DNA of 64,000 nt from Streptomyces verrucosisporus (GCF_017114865.1 NZ_JADEYH010000011.1:62001-126000), one strand, 5' to 3'. Positions 50,396 to 59,596 are shown, counted from the first letter of the stretch. Numbers and translations are program-made. Notes: generated by a model not told the origin, from the sequence alone.

Positions 50396-51634
50396 ATGAC
50401 TGCTGCAACCCCTTCCAACCAGTCACCCACCGAGCGCCGGGTCTCGGCCCGCGTCGGCTCGATCTCCGAATCCGCCACGCTCGCCGTCGACGCCAAGGCC
50501 AAGGCCCTCAAGGCCGCCGGGCGGCCGGTGATCGGCTTCGGCGCGGGCGAGCCCGACTTCCCGACCCCCGACTACATCGTCGAGGCCGCGGTGGAGGCCT
50601 GCCGGAACCCGCGCTTCCACCGCTACACCCCGGCCGGCGGGCTCCCCGAGCTGAGGGAGGCCATCGCGGCGAAGACGCTGCGCGACTCCGGCTACTCGGT
50701 CGAGGCGTCCCAGGTGCTGGTCACCAACGGCGGCAAGCAGGCCATCTACGAGGCCTTCGCCGCCATCCTCGACCCGGGCGACGAGGTCATCGTCCCCGCG
50801 CCGTACTGGACCACCTACCCCGAGTCGATCCGGCTGGCCGGGGGCGTCCCCGTGGACGTGGTCGCCGACGAGACCACCGGCTACCGGGTCTCGGTGGAGC
50901 AGCTGGAGGCGGCCCGCACCGAGCGCACCAAGGTGCTGGTGTTCGTCTCCCCCTCCAACCCCACCGGCGCCGTCCACTCCCGCGCCCAGGTCGAGGAGAT
51001 CGGCCGCTGGGCCGCCGAGCACGGTCTGTGGGTGCTCACCGACGAGATCTACGAGCACCTGGTCTACGGCGACGCGGAGTTCTCCTCGCTGCCGGTGGTC
51101 GTGCCGGAGCTGGCCGACCGGTGCGTGGTCGTCAACGGCGTGGCCAAGACGTACGCCATGACCGGCTGGCGGGTGGGGTGGATCATCGGCCCGAAGGACG
51201 TGGTGAAGGCCGCCACCAACCTCCAGTCGCACGCCACCTCCAACGTCTCCAACGTCGCCCAGGCCGCCGCGCTGGCCGCCGTCTCCGGTGACCTGGAGGC
51301 CGTGGCGCGCATGCGCGAGGCGTTCGACCGCCGCCGCAGGACGATCGTGCGGATGCTGAACGAGATCGACGGCGTCACCTGCCCCGAGCCGGAGGGCGCC
51401 TTCTACGCCTACCCGTCGGTCAAGGGCGTGCTGGGCCGGGAGATCCGCGGCCGGCGCCCGGCCACGAGCGTGGAGCTGGCCGAGCTGATCCTGGAGGAGG
51501 CCGAGGTCGCGGTCGTCCCCGGTGAGGCGTTCGGCACCCCGGGTTACCTGCGGCTGTCCTACGCACTGGGCGACGAGGACCTGGTCGAGGGTGTTTCGCG
51601 GATCCAGAAGCTGCTGGCCGAGGCCAAGGCCTGA
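50396..51634 (+). CDS. aspC: Pyridoxal-phosphate aspartate aminotransferase
   Basis: The ATG at 50396 gives 412 residues. This is a fold-type I class I aminotransferase: [60 protein letters not shown], and the PLP-binding lysine K251 in [16 protein letters not shown]. The C-terminal Arg for the substrate carboxylate lies in PGYLRLSYA. It makes aspartate from oxaloacetate and glutamate, or related amino acids. It runs divergently from tRNA-Trp/secE and has its own strong terminator. Confidence 0.93.
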   Translation: MTAATPSNQSPTERRVSARVGSISESATLAVDAKAKALKAAGRPVIGFGAGEPDFPTPDYIVEAAVEACRNPRFHRYTPAGGLPELREAIAAKTLRDSGYSVEASQVLVTNGGKQAIYEAFAAILDPGDEVIVPAPYWTTYPESIRLAGGVPVDVVADETTGYRVSVEQLEAARTERTKVLVFVSPSNPTGAVHSRAQVEEIGRWAAEHGLWVLTDEIYEHLVYGDAEFSSLPVVVPELADRCVVVNGVAKTYAMTGWRVGWIIGPKDVVKAATNLQSHATSNVSNVAQAAALAAVSGDLEAVARMREAFDRRRRTIVRMLNEIDGVTCPEPEGAFYAYPSVKGVLGREIRGRRPATSVELAELILEEAEVAVVPGEAFGTPGYLRLSYALGDEDLVEGVSRIQKLLAEAKA

Positions 51635-51675
51635 ACCGGTCCGGGCCGGCCCGGCGGCGCCCTCACCGGAGCCCC

Positions 51676-51732
51676 GGAACATGCGGGCGGGCCCGCGCGA
51701 GCACTGCTTGCGCGGGCCCGCCCGCATGTTCC
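51676..51732 (+). terminator. aspC terminator
   Basis: A perfect 23-bp stem (51676-51698 with 51710-51732) encloses an 11-base loop, 41 bases after the aspC stop. It is one of the strongest hairpins in the window. It lacks a T-run, as is common in Streptomyces. Confidence 0.85.
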
Positions 51733-51793
51733 GGCCCGTCCCCGATCGTGGCGGTGACTTCCAGGCGTGTCGCGAGTGCGGCAAAATCTTCGG

Positions 51794-52888
51794 ATGGAAA
51801 GCGCTCGTGACGTCCGCAAGCTCCCGAAGGCCCATCTCCACCTGCACTTCACCGGGTCCATGCGCCCGGGCACACTGCTGGAGCTCGCCGACAGACACGG
51901 TGTCCACCTCCCGGACGCGCTGAGCAGCGGCCGCCCCCCGAAGCTGCGGGCCACCGACGAACGCGGCTGGTTCCGCTTCCAGCGGTTGTACGACGCCGCG
52001 CGCTCCTGCCTGCGCACGCCCGACGACATCCGGCGGCTGGTGCGGGAAGCCGCCGAGGAGGACGTGCGGGACGGGTCCCGCTGGCTGGAGATCCAGGTGG
52101 ACCCGACCTCCTACGCCCCGCGCCTGGGCGGGCTGATCCCGGCACTGGAGATCATCCTGGACGCGGTGGAGAGCGCCTCCGCCCAGACCGGGCTCGGCAT
52201 GCGCGTACTGGTCGCCGCGAACCGGATGAAGCACCCGCTGGACGCCCGCACCCTGGCCCGGCTGGCCGTGCGCTACGCCGACCGCGGCGTGGTGGGCTTC
52301 GGTCTGTCCAACGACGAACGGCGCGGCTTCGCCCGGGACTTCGACCGGGCCTTCGCCATCGCGCGCCGGGGCGGCCTGCTGGCGGCCCCGCACGGCGGCG
52401 AGCTGTCGGGACCGCAGTCCGTCGCCGACTGCCTGGACGACCTGCGCGCGGGCCGCGTCGGGCACGGGGTGCGCGCCACCGAGGATCCGCGGCTGCTGGC
52501 GCGGCTGGCCGCGCAGGGCGTCACCTGCGAGGTCTGCCCGGCCTCCAACGTGGCGCTGGGGGTGTACGACCGGCACGAGGACGTACCGCTGCGGACCATG
52601 TTCGAGGCGGGGGTGCCCCTGGCCCTGGGCGCCGACGACCCCCTGCTGTTCGGCTCCCGGCTGGCCGCGCAGTACGAGATCGCGCGGCGCCACCACGGTT
52701 TCACGGACGAGGAGCTGGCCGAGCTGGCCCGCCAGTCGGTGCGCGGCTCGCGCGCCCCGGAGGACGTCCGGAAGGCGATCCTGGCGGACATCGACGCCTG
52801 GCTGGTGGAGGAGCCGGAGCAGGCCCCGTCCGGGCCCGCGTCCGTGTCCGGGCCCGCGTCCGCTTCCGTGTCGCAGAGGGGCCTCTGA
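51794..52888 (+). CDS. add: Adenosine deaminase family protein
   Basis: The ATG at 51794 gives 364 residues starting MESARDVRKLPKAHLHLHFT; a GTG at 51767 is less likely. The metal site HLHLH (14-18), H200 with E203 in PHGGELSG, the GHGVRA histidine and the GADDPLLFG aspartate match adenosine/adenine deaminases. It would convert (deoxy)adenosine to (deoxy)inosine in purine salvage, though close relatives act on adenine or modified adenosines. The C-terminus is a Pro/Ser/Ala tail without known function. Confidence 0.88.
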   Translation: MESARDVRKLPKAHLHLHFTGSMRPGTLLELADRHGVHLPDALSSGRPPKLRATDERGWFRFQRLYDAARSCLRTPDDIRRLVREAAEEDVRDGSRWLEIQVDPTSYAPRLGGLIPALEIILDAVESASAQTGLGMRVLVAANRMKHPLDARTLARLAVRYADRGVVGFGLSNDERRGFARDFDRAFAIARRGGLLAAPHGGELSGPQSVADCLDDLRAGRVGHGVRATEDPRLLARLAAQGVTCEVCPASNVALGVYDRHEDVPLRTMFEAGVPLALGADDPLLFGSRLAAQYEIARRHHGFTDEELAELARQSVRGSRAPEDVRKAILADIDAWLVEEPEQAPSGPASVSGPASASVSQRGL

Positions 52889-52931
52889 GCCGCGGGCAGT
52901 GGTCTGACGAGGCGGGGGCGCGGGCGGCCCC

Positions 52932-53984
52932 TCAGAGCGAGCAGCCCACGGTCACCGGCTCGTTGACCAGCGTCACGCCGAACGCCTCGCGCACGCCGTC
53001 GCGGACCTCGCGGGCCAGGGCGAGGAGGTCGGCGGTGGTGGCCGAGCCCCGGTTGGTCAGAGCGAGGGTGTGCTTGGTGGAGATCCGGGCCGGGCCGTCG
53101 CCGTAGCCCTTGGCGAAACCGGCCCTGTCGATCAGCCAGGCGGCGGAGGTCTTCACCAGGCCGTCCCCGGCCGGGTAGGCGGGCGGGGCGGCGTCCGGCC
53201 CCAGCCGTTCGGCGGCGCGGGCGAGGAAGGCGGCGTGCTCGGTCTCGGTGAGGACGGGGTTGGTGAAGAAGGAGCCGGCCGACCAGGTGTCGTGGTCCTC
53301 CGGGTCGAGCACCATGCCCTTGCCCGCGCGCAGCTTCAGGACGGTCTCGCGGGCCCGCTCCACCGGCACCCGCTCCCCGGTCTCCACACCCAGCGCCCGT
53401 GCGGTCTCGGCATACCGCAGGGGCGCCGAGAGGCCGCCCGCGTCCTCCAGCTCGAAGCGGACGCGCAGCACGACGAAGCGGTCGGGGCCGGCCTTGAAGC
53501 GGCTGTGCCGGTAGGAGAAGCCGCACTCGGCGGCGGGGATGGTGACGGTCTCGCCGGACCGGCGGTCGTAGGCGACGACCTCGGTGATCGTGGAGGAGAC
53601 CTCCTGGCCGTACGCGCCGACGTTCTGGATGGGTGTGGCGCCCGCCGATCCGGGGATGCCGGCCATGCACTCGACGCCCGCGAGCCCGGCCTCGACGGTG
53701 CGGGCGACGGCCTCGGACCAGTTCTCGCCCGCCGCCAGCTCCAGCCGGGTGCCCTCCAGGCGGAAGCCGGTGGTGGCGATGCGCAGGGCGGTGCCCGCGA
53801 AGCCCTCGTCGGCGATGACGAGGTTGCTGCCGCCGCCGACGAGCAGCAGCGGGGTACCGCCGGCGTCGGCGGCCCGTACCGCCTCGGTCACCTCCTCGTC
53901 GGTGGTGGCCGTGACCAGGCGGGCCGCGGGGCCGCCCAGACGGAAGGTGGTCAGCGGGGCGAGGGGCGCGTCGTGGAGTTCCTG
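52932..53984 (-). CDS. murB: UDP-N-acetylenolpyruvoylglucosamine reductase
   Basis: The GTG at 53984 gives MQELHDAPLAPLTTFRLGGP, the usual streptomycete start, and 350 residues. The FAD-binding motif LLLVGGGSNLVIADEGF, then GIPGSAGATPIQNVGAYGQE and the active-site WSAGSFFTNPVLTE are present. MurB reduces enolpyruvyl-UDP-GlcNAc to UDP-MurNAc in peptidoglycan precursor synthesis in the cytosol. It converges with the adenosine deaminase gene. The longer frame to 54065 is rejected. Confidence 0.96.
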   Translation of the reverse strand, partial: QELHDAPLAPLTTFRLGGPAARLVTATTDEEVTEAVRAADAGGTPLLLVGGGSNLVIADEGFAGTALRIATTGFRLEGTRLELAAGENWSEAVARTVEAGLAGVECMAGIPGSAGATPIQNVGAYGQEVSSTITEVVAYDRRSGETVTIPAAECGFSYRHSRFKAGPDRFVVLRVRFELEDAGGLSAPLRYAETARALGVETGERVPVERARETVLKLRAGKGMVLDPEDHDTWSAGSFFTNPVLTETEHAAFLARAAERLGPDAAPPAYPAGDGLVKTSAAWLIDRAGFAKGYGDGPARISTKHTLALTNRGSATTADLLALAREVRDGVREAFGVTLVNEPVTVGCSL

Positions 53985-54091
53985 CACGCGCCCAAGAGTA
54001 CGAGAGCGGCCGTACGCGCATCTCCCACGGCCGCCCCGCCGGACGTGCGGCCGTGGTACCGGCACGGTGGTCCGCCGATGCGCCGGCGCGC

Positions 54092-54526
54092 TCAGGCGAG
54101 CCGGACCACCGCGCGGGACATGCCCAGCACCTTCTGTCCGGCGCTGGTGACCTTGAGGTCCACCCGGACGGTGCGGGCCTCGTCGTCGAGCTTGGCCGCG
54201 ACCTTACCCGAGACCTCGATCACGGCGCCCTTGTCGTCATCGGGGACGACGACGGGCCTGGTGAAGCGCACGCCGTACTCCACGAGCGCGCCCGGGTCGC
54301 CGGCCCAGTCGGTCACCACGCGGGCGGCCTCGGCCATGGTGAACATGCCGTGCGCGATGACGTCGGGGAGGCCGACCTCGCGTGCGAACCGCTCGTTCCA
54401 GTGAATCGGGTTGAAGTCGCCGGAGGCGCCCGCGTACCGCACGAGCGTGTCGCGGGTCACGGGGAAGCTCCGTGCGGGCAGCTCGGTGCCGGCCTCGACG
54501 TCCTCGTACGCGATCCTCGCCGTCAT
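54092..54526 (-). CDS. MaoC-like dehydratase (HadB type)
   Basis: The ATG at 54526 has GGGGGAG 8 bases upstream; a GTG at 54535 overlapping the previous stop is an alternative. The 144-residue protein is a single hotdog domain with the hydratase motif GDFNPIHWNERFAREVGLPD (Asp and His of the catalytic pair) and IAHGMFTMA. With the upstream partner it would form a heterodimer dehydrating (3R)-hydroxyacyl thioesters. Gene order resembles mycobacterial hadA-hadB. Confidence 0.88.
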   Translation of the reverse strand: MTARIAYEDVEAGTELPARSFPVTRDTLVRYAGASGDFNPIHWNERFAREVGLPDVIAHGMFTMAEAARVVTDWAGDPGALVEYGVRFTRPVVVPDDDKGAVIEVSGKVAAKLDDEARTVRVDLKVTSAGQKVLGMSRAVVRLA

Positions 54527-54531
54527 CCGCC

Positions 54532-55014
54532 TCACTCCCCCTGCTTTCCGGCAGCGTCCACGGCCGCGTCGTCGGCCGCGCGGGCCACCAGCTTGGTCCA
54601 GGCCGTCACCACGTGCTCGCCGCCCTCGTCGCGCACCTCACCGCGGATGTCCAGGATGTCGTTGCCCGCCATGGACTTCACCGCCTCGATGGTGGACGTC
54701 ACCGTGAGCCGGTCGCCGGCGCGCACCGGCCGCGTGTAGGCGAACTTCTGGTCGCCGTGCACCACCCGGCTGTAGTCCAGCCCCAGCTTCGGGTCCGCGA
54801 CGACCTCCCCGGCCGCCTTGAAGGTGATGGCGAAGACGAAGGTGGGCGGGGCGATCACATCGGGGTGGCCGAGCTCACCGGCCGCCTCCGGGTCGGTGTA
54901 CGCGGGGTGGGCTTCACCGATGGCCTCGGCGAACTCGCGGATCTTCTCCCGGCCGACCTCGTACGGCGCGGTGGGCGGATAGCTCCGCCCCACGAAGGAC
55001 TGGTCGAGCGCCAT
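54532..55014 (-). CDS. MaoC/FAS1-type dehydratase N-domain protein (HadA type, UPF0336)
   Basis: The ATG at 55014 gives 160 residues starting MALDQSFVGRSYPPTAPYEV. The hotdog core includes GREKIREFAEAIGEAHPAYT, APPTFVFAIT and HGDQKFAYTRPVRAGDRLTV. It lacks the Asp-His pair found in the HadB partner, as expected for the non-catalytic HadA type. It is translated just upstream of the hadB-like gene, 5 bases apart with the preferred start. Confidence 0.87.
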   Translation of the reverse strand: MALDQSFVGRSYPPTAPYEVGREKIREFAEAIGEAHPAYTDPEAAGELGHPDVIAPPTFVFAITFKAAGEVVADPKLGLDYSRVVHGDQKFAYTRPVRAGDRLTVTSTIEAVKSMAGNDILDIRGEVRDEGGEHVVTAWTKLVARAADDAAVDAAGKQGE

Positions 55015-55071
55015 GGCCCGGTACCTCCATACGGCTTGCGGGTGGTTGCTGGTCGGACGGCTCGGACGGGC

Positions 55072-55121
55072 GCAAAGCCGTGAGGCCGCCCCCGCGAACG
55101 GGGGCGGCCTCACGGCTTTGC
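55072..55121 (-). terminator. Terminator between rpmG and the hadAB-like pair
   Basis: A perfect 22-bp stem (55072-55093 with 55100-55121) with the loop GCGAAC lies 42 bases after the rpmG stop. Confidence 0.85.
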
Positions 55122-55162
55122 GTGTCTGTGCGCGTGTGCGGCGGCCTGGCCGGTCGCGGCGT

Positions 55163-55327
55163 TTATCGCGTCTCGCGGTGCGCGGTGTGCGCGTTGCAGC
55201 GCGGGCAGTGCTTCTTCATCTCAAGACGGTCCGGGTTGTTGCGCCGGTTCTTCTTGGTGATGTAGTTCCGCTCCTTGCACTCCACGCAGGCCAGCGTGAT
55301 CTTCGGGCGGACGTCGGTGGCAGCCAC
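55163..55327 (-). CDS. rpmG: 50S ribosomal protein L33 (zinc-binding form)
   Basis: The GTG at 55327, with AAGGAG upstream, gives 54 residues: [20 protein letters not shown], then [20 protein letters not shown] and [14 protein letters not shown]. The CxxC pairs (CVEC, CPRC) are both intact, so this is the zinc-containing C+ paralogue; Streptomyces usually also has zinc-free copies. It is preceded by tRNA-Met and tRNA-Thr on the same strand. Confidence 0.96.
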   Translation of the reverse strand: MAATDVRPKITLACVECKERNYITKKNRRNNPDRLEMKKHCPRCNAHTAHRETR

Positions 55328-55412
55328 GTGAGTGCTCCTTGACGGCTGGGACGGGTTTAACGCAGAAAGAGTAGCCGATCGGAGGACCGACCCCGCAATC
55401 GGCTACTGGGTT

Positions 55413-55488
55413 TGGTAGCGGTGACCGGACTCGAACCGGTGACACAACGATTATGAGCCGTTTGCTCTACCGACTGAGCTACACCGCC
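55413..55488 (-). tRNA. tRNA-Met, elongator (CAT anticodon), CCA encoded
   Basis: The minus strand folds into a cloverleaf with acceptor GGCGGTG / CACCGCT (one G-T pair), anticodon loop CTCATAA and T-arm GGTTCGAGTCC. The 3' CCA is encoded (55413-55415). A paired first base pair marks it as elongator rather than initiator tRNA. Confidence 0.93.
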
Positions 55489-55535
55489 GCGATGTGGGTG
55501 GCCCCCGTCTCTCGACGGGGAGCCTCACACATCAG

Positions 55536-55608
55536 AGCCCCAATACGGAATCGAACCGTAGACCTTCTCCTTACCATGGAGACGCTCTGCCGACTGAGCT
55601 ATTGGGGC
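55536..55608 (-). tRNA. tRNA-Thr (GGT anticodon)
   Basis: A 73-base cloverleaf on the minus strand has acceptor GCCCCAA / TTGGGGC, anticodon stem TCTCC / GGAGA with loop ATGGTAA, and T-arm GGTTCGATTCC. CCA is not encoded. It lies 47 bases upstream of tRNA-Met and is probably in the same transcript. Confidence 0.93.
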
Positions 55609-55831
55609 GAGCGATGAAGACATTACACGCTCGGAGCGCCGAACGTGAAATCCGTATCGGCCGCGCCTCCGTACGGCGGTGCCGACCGGTGCCTCCCGCC
55701 CTTCTTCCGGCGTAGCGGAGCGATCACCGGTACGACTATTGGGCTCCCGCGTGATGGCGGCGCGTCCCGGGACCGGTCCGGTCCTAGGCTTCGTCGCACC
55801 CCAGCGATCATGAGCGAAACGCGGGAGCCCC

Positions 55832-57238
55832 ATGCCCGACAGCCAGCCGCAGGAACCGGCGCAGCCCGATCGCGACGCATCCCCGCCCCCGGGCCCCCCG
55901 GTCCCTCTCATCGGCCCCTCCGGCGCCGCTCCGGAGGAGACCCCGGAGGCGCCGGGGCGGACCTCGCTCGTTCTGTGCGGTGCCCGGCTCGCCGACGGCC
56001 GCACCGTGGACGTACGGATCGGCGGCGGGCGGATCGAGGCGGTCGGGACCGCGGGCAGCCTCTCCTCCCCCGCCCCTCCGTGCGCCACCCGGATCGACCT
56101 CACCGGCTATCTGCTGCTGCCCGCCCCCGCCGAGCCCCACGCCCACTACGACACCGCGCTGACGGCGGACGGTGACGCCCCCGGTGCCATCGGCGCCTCC
56201 CCGTACGGCCCCCGGGACCCGTACGCCCCCGGGCGGGTCCAGCGGCGCGCCGCCGAGGCCGCACTGCTCCAGCTCGGCCACGGCGCGACCGCGGTGCGCA
56301 CCCATGTGCGCGTCGGCGACGTCGCCGGGCTGCGTGCCCTGCGGGCCGTACTGCGGGCCCGGCACGCCCTGCGCGGGCTGACCGATCTCACCGCCGTCGC
56401 CGTGCCCCGGCTGCTGACCGGCGCGGCGGGGGCCGACGGCCTGGCGATGCTGCGCGAGGCGGTGGACATGGGGGCCGCGGCGGTGGGCGGCTGTCCGGAC
56501 CTCGACCCCGACCCGGCCGGCTACACGGAGGCCGTGCTGGAGGTGGCGGCCGAACACGGCTGCGCGGTGGACCTGCACACCGACGGCTCCGACCCGGTCC
56601 GGCTCTCCCGCCTGGCCTCGGTGGCCGGCGGGCTGCGGCCCGGGGTGGCCGTCGGTCCGTGCGACGGGCTGGCCCGGCTGCCGGGGGAGACCGCGGCCCG
56701 CGCCGCCGAGTCCCTCGCGGCGGCCGGGATCACGGTGGTCTGCCTGCCCCAGGGCGGCTGCGGCCTGCCGCCGCGGACGGCCGACGGCCCCCACACCGCG
56801 CCGGTGCGGCTGCTGCGGACGGCGGGGGTACGGGTCGTCGCCGGCAGCGGCGCTTTGCGCGACACGGCCAACCCGGTGGGCCGCGGCGACCCGCTGGAGG
56901 CCGCCTACCTGCTGGCCTCGCACGGCCAGGCCGCCCCGGAGGAGGCCTACGAGGCGGTGAGCGCGCGGGCGCGGGAGGCCATGGGGCTGCCGCGGGTACG
57001 GATCGAGGCCGGCTTCCCGGCCGAGCTGCTGGCCGTACGCGGCCGCACACTCGCCGGAACGCTCTCGCTGGCCTACAGCCGCCTGGTCGTCCACCGCGGC
57101 CGGGTGGTGGCCCGCACCAGCGCGGTACGCGAGTACTGCGACGCCACGGACCCGGGCGGCCACGCGGAGGCGGCGGCCACGGCGGCCCCGGAACCGGGCG
57201 GCCCCGCCACCGGACTCCCACGCCAGTCGCAGCGCTGA
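55832..57238 (+). CDS. Amidohydrolase-like protein (cytosine deaminase family), probably catalytically altered
   Basis: The ATG at 55832 behind GGGAG gives 468 residues. A Pro-rich N-terminus (about 1-45) is followed by an amidohydrolase fold: LCGARLADGRTVDVRIGGGR, then EPHAHYDTAL (H103, H105), GATAVRTHVRVG and DLHTDGSDPVRL. Compared with cytosine deaminase, the HxDE proton-shuttle motif reads H249-T-D-G252, so Glu is missing. The later GSD/HDD metal Asp position reads G338-S-G340. It may be a pseudoenzyme or have another activity. The C-terminal GTLSLAYSRLVVHRGRVVAR closes the composite beta domain. Confidence 0.8.
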   Translation: MPDSQPQEPAQPDRDASPPPGPPVPLIGPSGAAPEETPEAPGRTSLVLCGARLADGRTVDVRIGGGRIEAVGTAGSLSSPAPPCATRIDLTGYLLLPAPAEPHAHYDTALTADGDAPGAIGASPYGPRDPYAPGRVQRRAAEAALLQLGHGATAVRTHVRVGDVAGLRALRAVLRARHALRGLTDLTAVAVPRLLTGAAGADGLAMLREAVDMGAAAVGGCPDLDPDPAGYTEAVLEVAAEHGCAVDLHTDGSDPVRLSRLASVAGGLRPGVAVGPCDGLARLPGETAARAAESLAAAGITVVCLPQGGCGLPPRTADGPHTAPVRLLRTAGVRVVAGSGALRDTANPVGRGDPLEAAYLLASHGQAAPEEAYEAVSARAREAMGLPRVRIEAGFPAELLAVRGRTLAGTLSLAYSRLVVHRGRVVARTSAVREYCDATDPGGHAEAAATAAPEPGGPATGLPRQSQR

Positions 57239-57244
57239 CGGCGA

Positions 57245-57280
57245 CGTGCCCGGCGGCGTGCCCGGCGGCGTGCCCGGCGG
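57245..57280. repeat. Three tandem 12-bp repeats
   Basis: CGTGCCCGGCGG occurs three times in perfect tandem, followed by a diverged fourth copy (CGTGCACGACGG). It occupies most of the short gap before the next gene. Confidence 0.85.
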
Positions 57281-57322
57281 CGTGCACGACGGAGTACGGG
57301 CCCGGCGGCGTACGGTCGGAGT

Positions 57323-58003
57323 ATGCGCACAGTCATCGCTGGAGGACACGGTCAGATCGCACTGCGGCTGGAGCGGCTGCTCGCCGCGCGCGGTGAGGAG
57401 GTCGTCGGGCTCATCCGTCGGCCCGAGCACGCGGACGACCTGCGCTCGGCGGGGGCCGAGCCGGTCGTCTGCGACCTGGAGTCGTCGTCCGCGGAGGAGG
57501 TCGCCCGGCACCTGAGGGACGCCGACGCCGCGGTCTTCGCGGCGGGCGCGGGCCCGGGCAGCGGCACGGCCCGCAAGGAGACGGTGGACCGCGCGGCCGC
57601 GGTCCTCTTCGCGGACGCCGCCGAACTGGCCGGAGTACGCCGCTTCCTGGTCATCTCCGCCATGGGGGCGGACGACACACCCCCCACCGACATGGAGCCC
57701 GTCTTCGCCGCCTACCTGCGTGCCAAGGGAGCGGCGGACGACGACATCCGCCGGCGCGTCAACCTGGACTGGACGATCCTGCGCCCCGGCCGTCTCACCA
57801 ACCACCCCGGCACCGGGCAGGTGCGGCTGGAGCCCCGCACGGGGCGCGGCGAGATCCCGCGCGACGACGTGGCCGCCGTCCTCCTCGCCCTCCTGGACGA
57901 CCCGCGCGCGGCGCGGGTGACACTGGAGCTGGTCTCCGGGGAGGTCCCGGTCGACCTGGCGGTCGCGGAACTGGGCTCGGAGGCGACGGAGGTGCCGGAC
58001 TAG
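57323..58003 (+). CDS. NAD(P)-binding oxidoreductase (atypical SDR)
   Basis: The 226-residue protein starts MRTVIAGGHGQIALRLERLL with the GGxGxI dinucleotide-binding loop. VFAAGAGPGSGTARKETVDR and RFLVISAMGADD follow in the Rossmann fold, and LDWTILRPGRLTNHPGTG is typical of the YwnB/NmrA-like atypical SDRs. It lacks the full YxxxK pair. It probably binds NADP(H); the substrate is unknown. It is a lone gene after a repeat-filled gap. Confidence 0.88.
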   Translation: MRTVIAGGHGQIALRLERLLAARGEEVVGLIRRPEHADDLRSAGAEPVVCDLESSSAEEVARHLRDADAAVFAAGAGPGSGTARKETVDRAAAVLFADAAELAGVRRFLVISAMGADDTPPTDMEPVFAAYLRAKGAADDDIRRRVNLDWTILRPGRLTNHPGTGQVRLEPRTGRGEIPRDDVAAVLLALLDDPRAARVTLELVSGEVPVDLAVAELGSEATEVPD

Positions 58004-58048
58004 GCTCCGCACGGGTACGGAACGGACGCGGGGCGGGGTGGGGCGGCG

Positions 58049-58575
58049 GTGGAGCAACGGCGCGCGTGGCCGCGGTCGGTACGGGTGAGGGCAGCGCTGC
58101 TGACCTTGTTGTTCGCGGTCCCCATGTGGGCCCTCGGAGTGTCCTCCCTCTCCACGGCGAGCGCCCGGCTGGGCCTGGTCGGTGAGCCCGGTGAGTTCGA
58201 GGCGGACTTCTGCCGCGTGAGGAAGGAAGGCCGCAGCGCCCCGCTGCTCCGCTGCTCCACTGCACCGGCACCCTCGCCTCGCACGACGGCCGGATCGTCG
58301 GCCGGATCGTCGGCCGGGGGGGGGAGATCCTCTGGGCGGACGGGTACGCCGGCGCCCGTGCGCGGGTGCGGATCGACCCGCTCAACGGCGGCTCTGTGAG
58401 GGTGGACGAGGACGCCGTGGAGGATCTCGCGACGGCGGTCATGTTCGTACTGTGGCCGTTCCTGGTGTACCCGTCGGCGGTGTGGCGGATGCGGCGGCGC
58501 GGACTGGACCCCGAGTGGGGGGAGCGGTGGCCGGACGGAGGGCCCGTCGCCCCGCTCGGGGACCGCGGGCCGTGA
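58049..58575 (+). pseudogene. Frameshifted small membrane protein
   Basis: The GTG at 58049 starts an N-terminal part with one transmembrane helix (RVRAALLTLLFAVPMWALGV) and GEFEADFCRVRKEGRSAP. Near 58250 the coding signal moves to another frame: HCTGTLASHDGRIVGR, GGEILWADGYAGARARVRID, then a second hydrophobic helix DLATAVMFVLWPFLVYPSAV and RMRRRGLDPEWGER before the TGA at 58575. A one-base gain (or two-base loss) within CGCTGCTCCACTGC explains this. A 12-bp tandem duplication (ATCGTCGGCCGG twice) follows. It is either a recent pseudogene or a sequencing error. Confidence 0.65.
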
Positions 58576-58609
58576 GGAGGCCGCCCCCACGTCGGACGGA
58601 ACGGCGAAC

Positions 58610-58639
58610 GGCCCCCGACCAGTGGACTGGTCGGGGGCC
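58610..58639. terminator. Bidirectional terminator
   Basis: A perfect 14-bp stem GGCCCCCGACCAGT / ACTGGTCGGGGGCC with a GG loop lies between the convergent 58049-58575 locus and tRNA-Tyr. Confidence 0.85.
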
Positions 58640-58651
58640 GTCTCCCTCGTG

Positions 58652-58733
58652 TGGCGGCGCCAGGATTCGAACCTGGGAAGGCTGAGCCGGCAGATTTACA
58701 GTCTGCTCCCTTTGGCCGCTCGGGCACACCGCC
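58652..58733 (-). tRNA. tRNA-Tyr (GTA anticodon)
   Basis: An 82-base class II tRNA on the minus strand has acceptor GGCGGTG / CGCCGCC with one G-T pair, anticodon stem GCAGA / TCTGC with loop CTGTAAA, a long variable arm, and T-arm GGTTCGAATCC. CCA is not encoded. Confidence 0.94.
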
Positions 58734-58922
58734 TGGGATCGCTGCCCGGGGGTGTTCGCTCCCTGGCAACGCGCACAACCATACCCGATGGTGGGGGGTG
58801 GTCCGCCACCTGGTTGTCCAGCGGTGGATCACCGCGGCGGATGACTAGGCTGACGGCGCGGACCGGTCCGGACAGAGCCGGACCGCACCCTGACGGATCT
58901 ACGCACGAGGAGCCAATCCACG

Positions 58923-59411
58923 ATGGCCGACTCCAGTTTCGACATCGTCTCGAAGGTCGAGCGGCAGGAGGTCGACAACGCCCTCAACCAGGCCGCCAAG
59001 GAGATCTCCCAGCGCTTCGACTTCAAGGGCGTGGGAGCCTCCATCGCCTGGTCGGGCGAGAAGATCGAGATGCGGGCCAACTCCGAGGAGCGGGTCCTGG
59101 CCATCCTCGACATCTTCCAGACCAAGCTGGTCAAGCGGGGCATCTCCCTGAAGTCCCTGGACGCCGGGGAGCCCCAGGTGTCCGGCAAGGAGTACAAGCT
59201 CTTCGCGTCGATCCAGGAGGGCATCTCCCAGGACAACGCCAAGAAGGTCGCGAAGATCATCCGCGACGAGGGCCCCAAGGGCGTCAAGGCCCAGGTGCAG
59301 GGCGACGAGCTGCGCGTCAGCCACAAGAGCCGGGACGCCCTGCAGGAGGTCATCGCCCTGCTCAAGGGCAAGGACTTCGACTTCGCGATCCAGTTCACCA
59401 ACTACCGCTGA
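58923..59411 (+). CDS. yajQ: YajQ family nucleotide-binding protein
   Basis: The 162-residue protein ([20 protein letters not shown]) contains [50 protein letters not shown] and the C-terminal [11 protein letters not shown], over the full YajQ length. It folds as two ferredoxin-like domains. Members bind nucleotides, in some bacteria cyclic-di-GMP. The start follows AGGAG. A strong terminator lies 48 bases after the stop. Confidence 0.96.
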   Translation: MADSSFDIVSKVERQEVDNALNQAAKEISQRFDFKGVGASIAWSGEKIEMRANSEERVLAILDIFQTKLVKRGISLKSLDAGEPQVSGKEYKLFASIQEGISQDNAKKVAKIIRDEGPKGVKAQVQGDELRVSHKSRDALQEVIALLKGKDFDFAIQFTNYR

Positions 59412-59458
59412 GCACCGGGCCGGTGGTGGACGACGGCCGCCGGGCAGGAGCGAGGCAA

Positions 59459-59492
59459 CGACGGGCACCCGCCGGGCGGCGGGTGCCCGTCG
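59459..59492 (+). terminator. yajQ terminator
   Basis: A perfect 15-bp stem CGACGGGCACCCGCC / GGCGGGTGCCCGTCG with a GGGC loop lies just downstream of yajQ. Confidence 0.85.
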
Positions 59493-59596
59493 GCCTCTGA
59501 GGGGTGGCCGGGGGCAGGGGCGCCCGGGAGGTTGACGGACCGTGCGGCGGGCACCCGGGCACGGAACCTTCCACGCGTACGGGCCCAGGAGGACAT

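Noticed and set aside
55413..55488. tRNA-Met as an initiator tRNA
   Set aside because: The first acceptor pair is a normal G-C pair; initiator tRNA has an unpaired first base and three G-C pairs in the anticodon stem, which are not seen.
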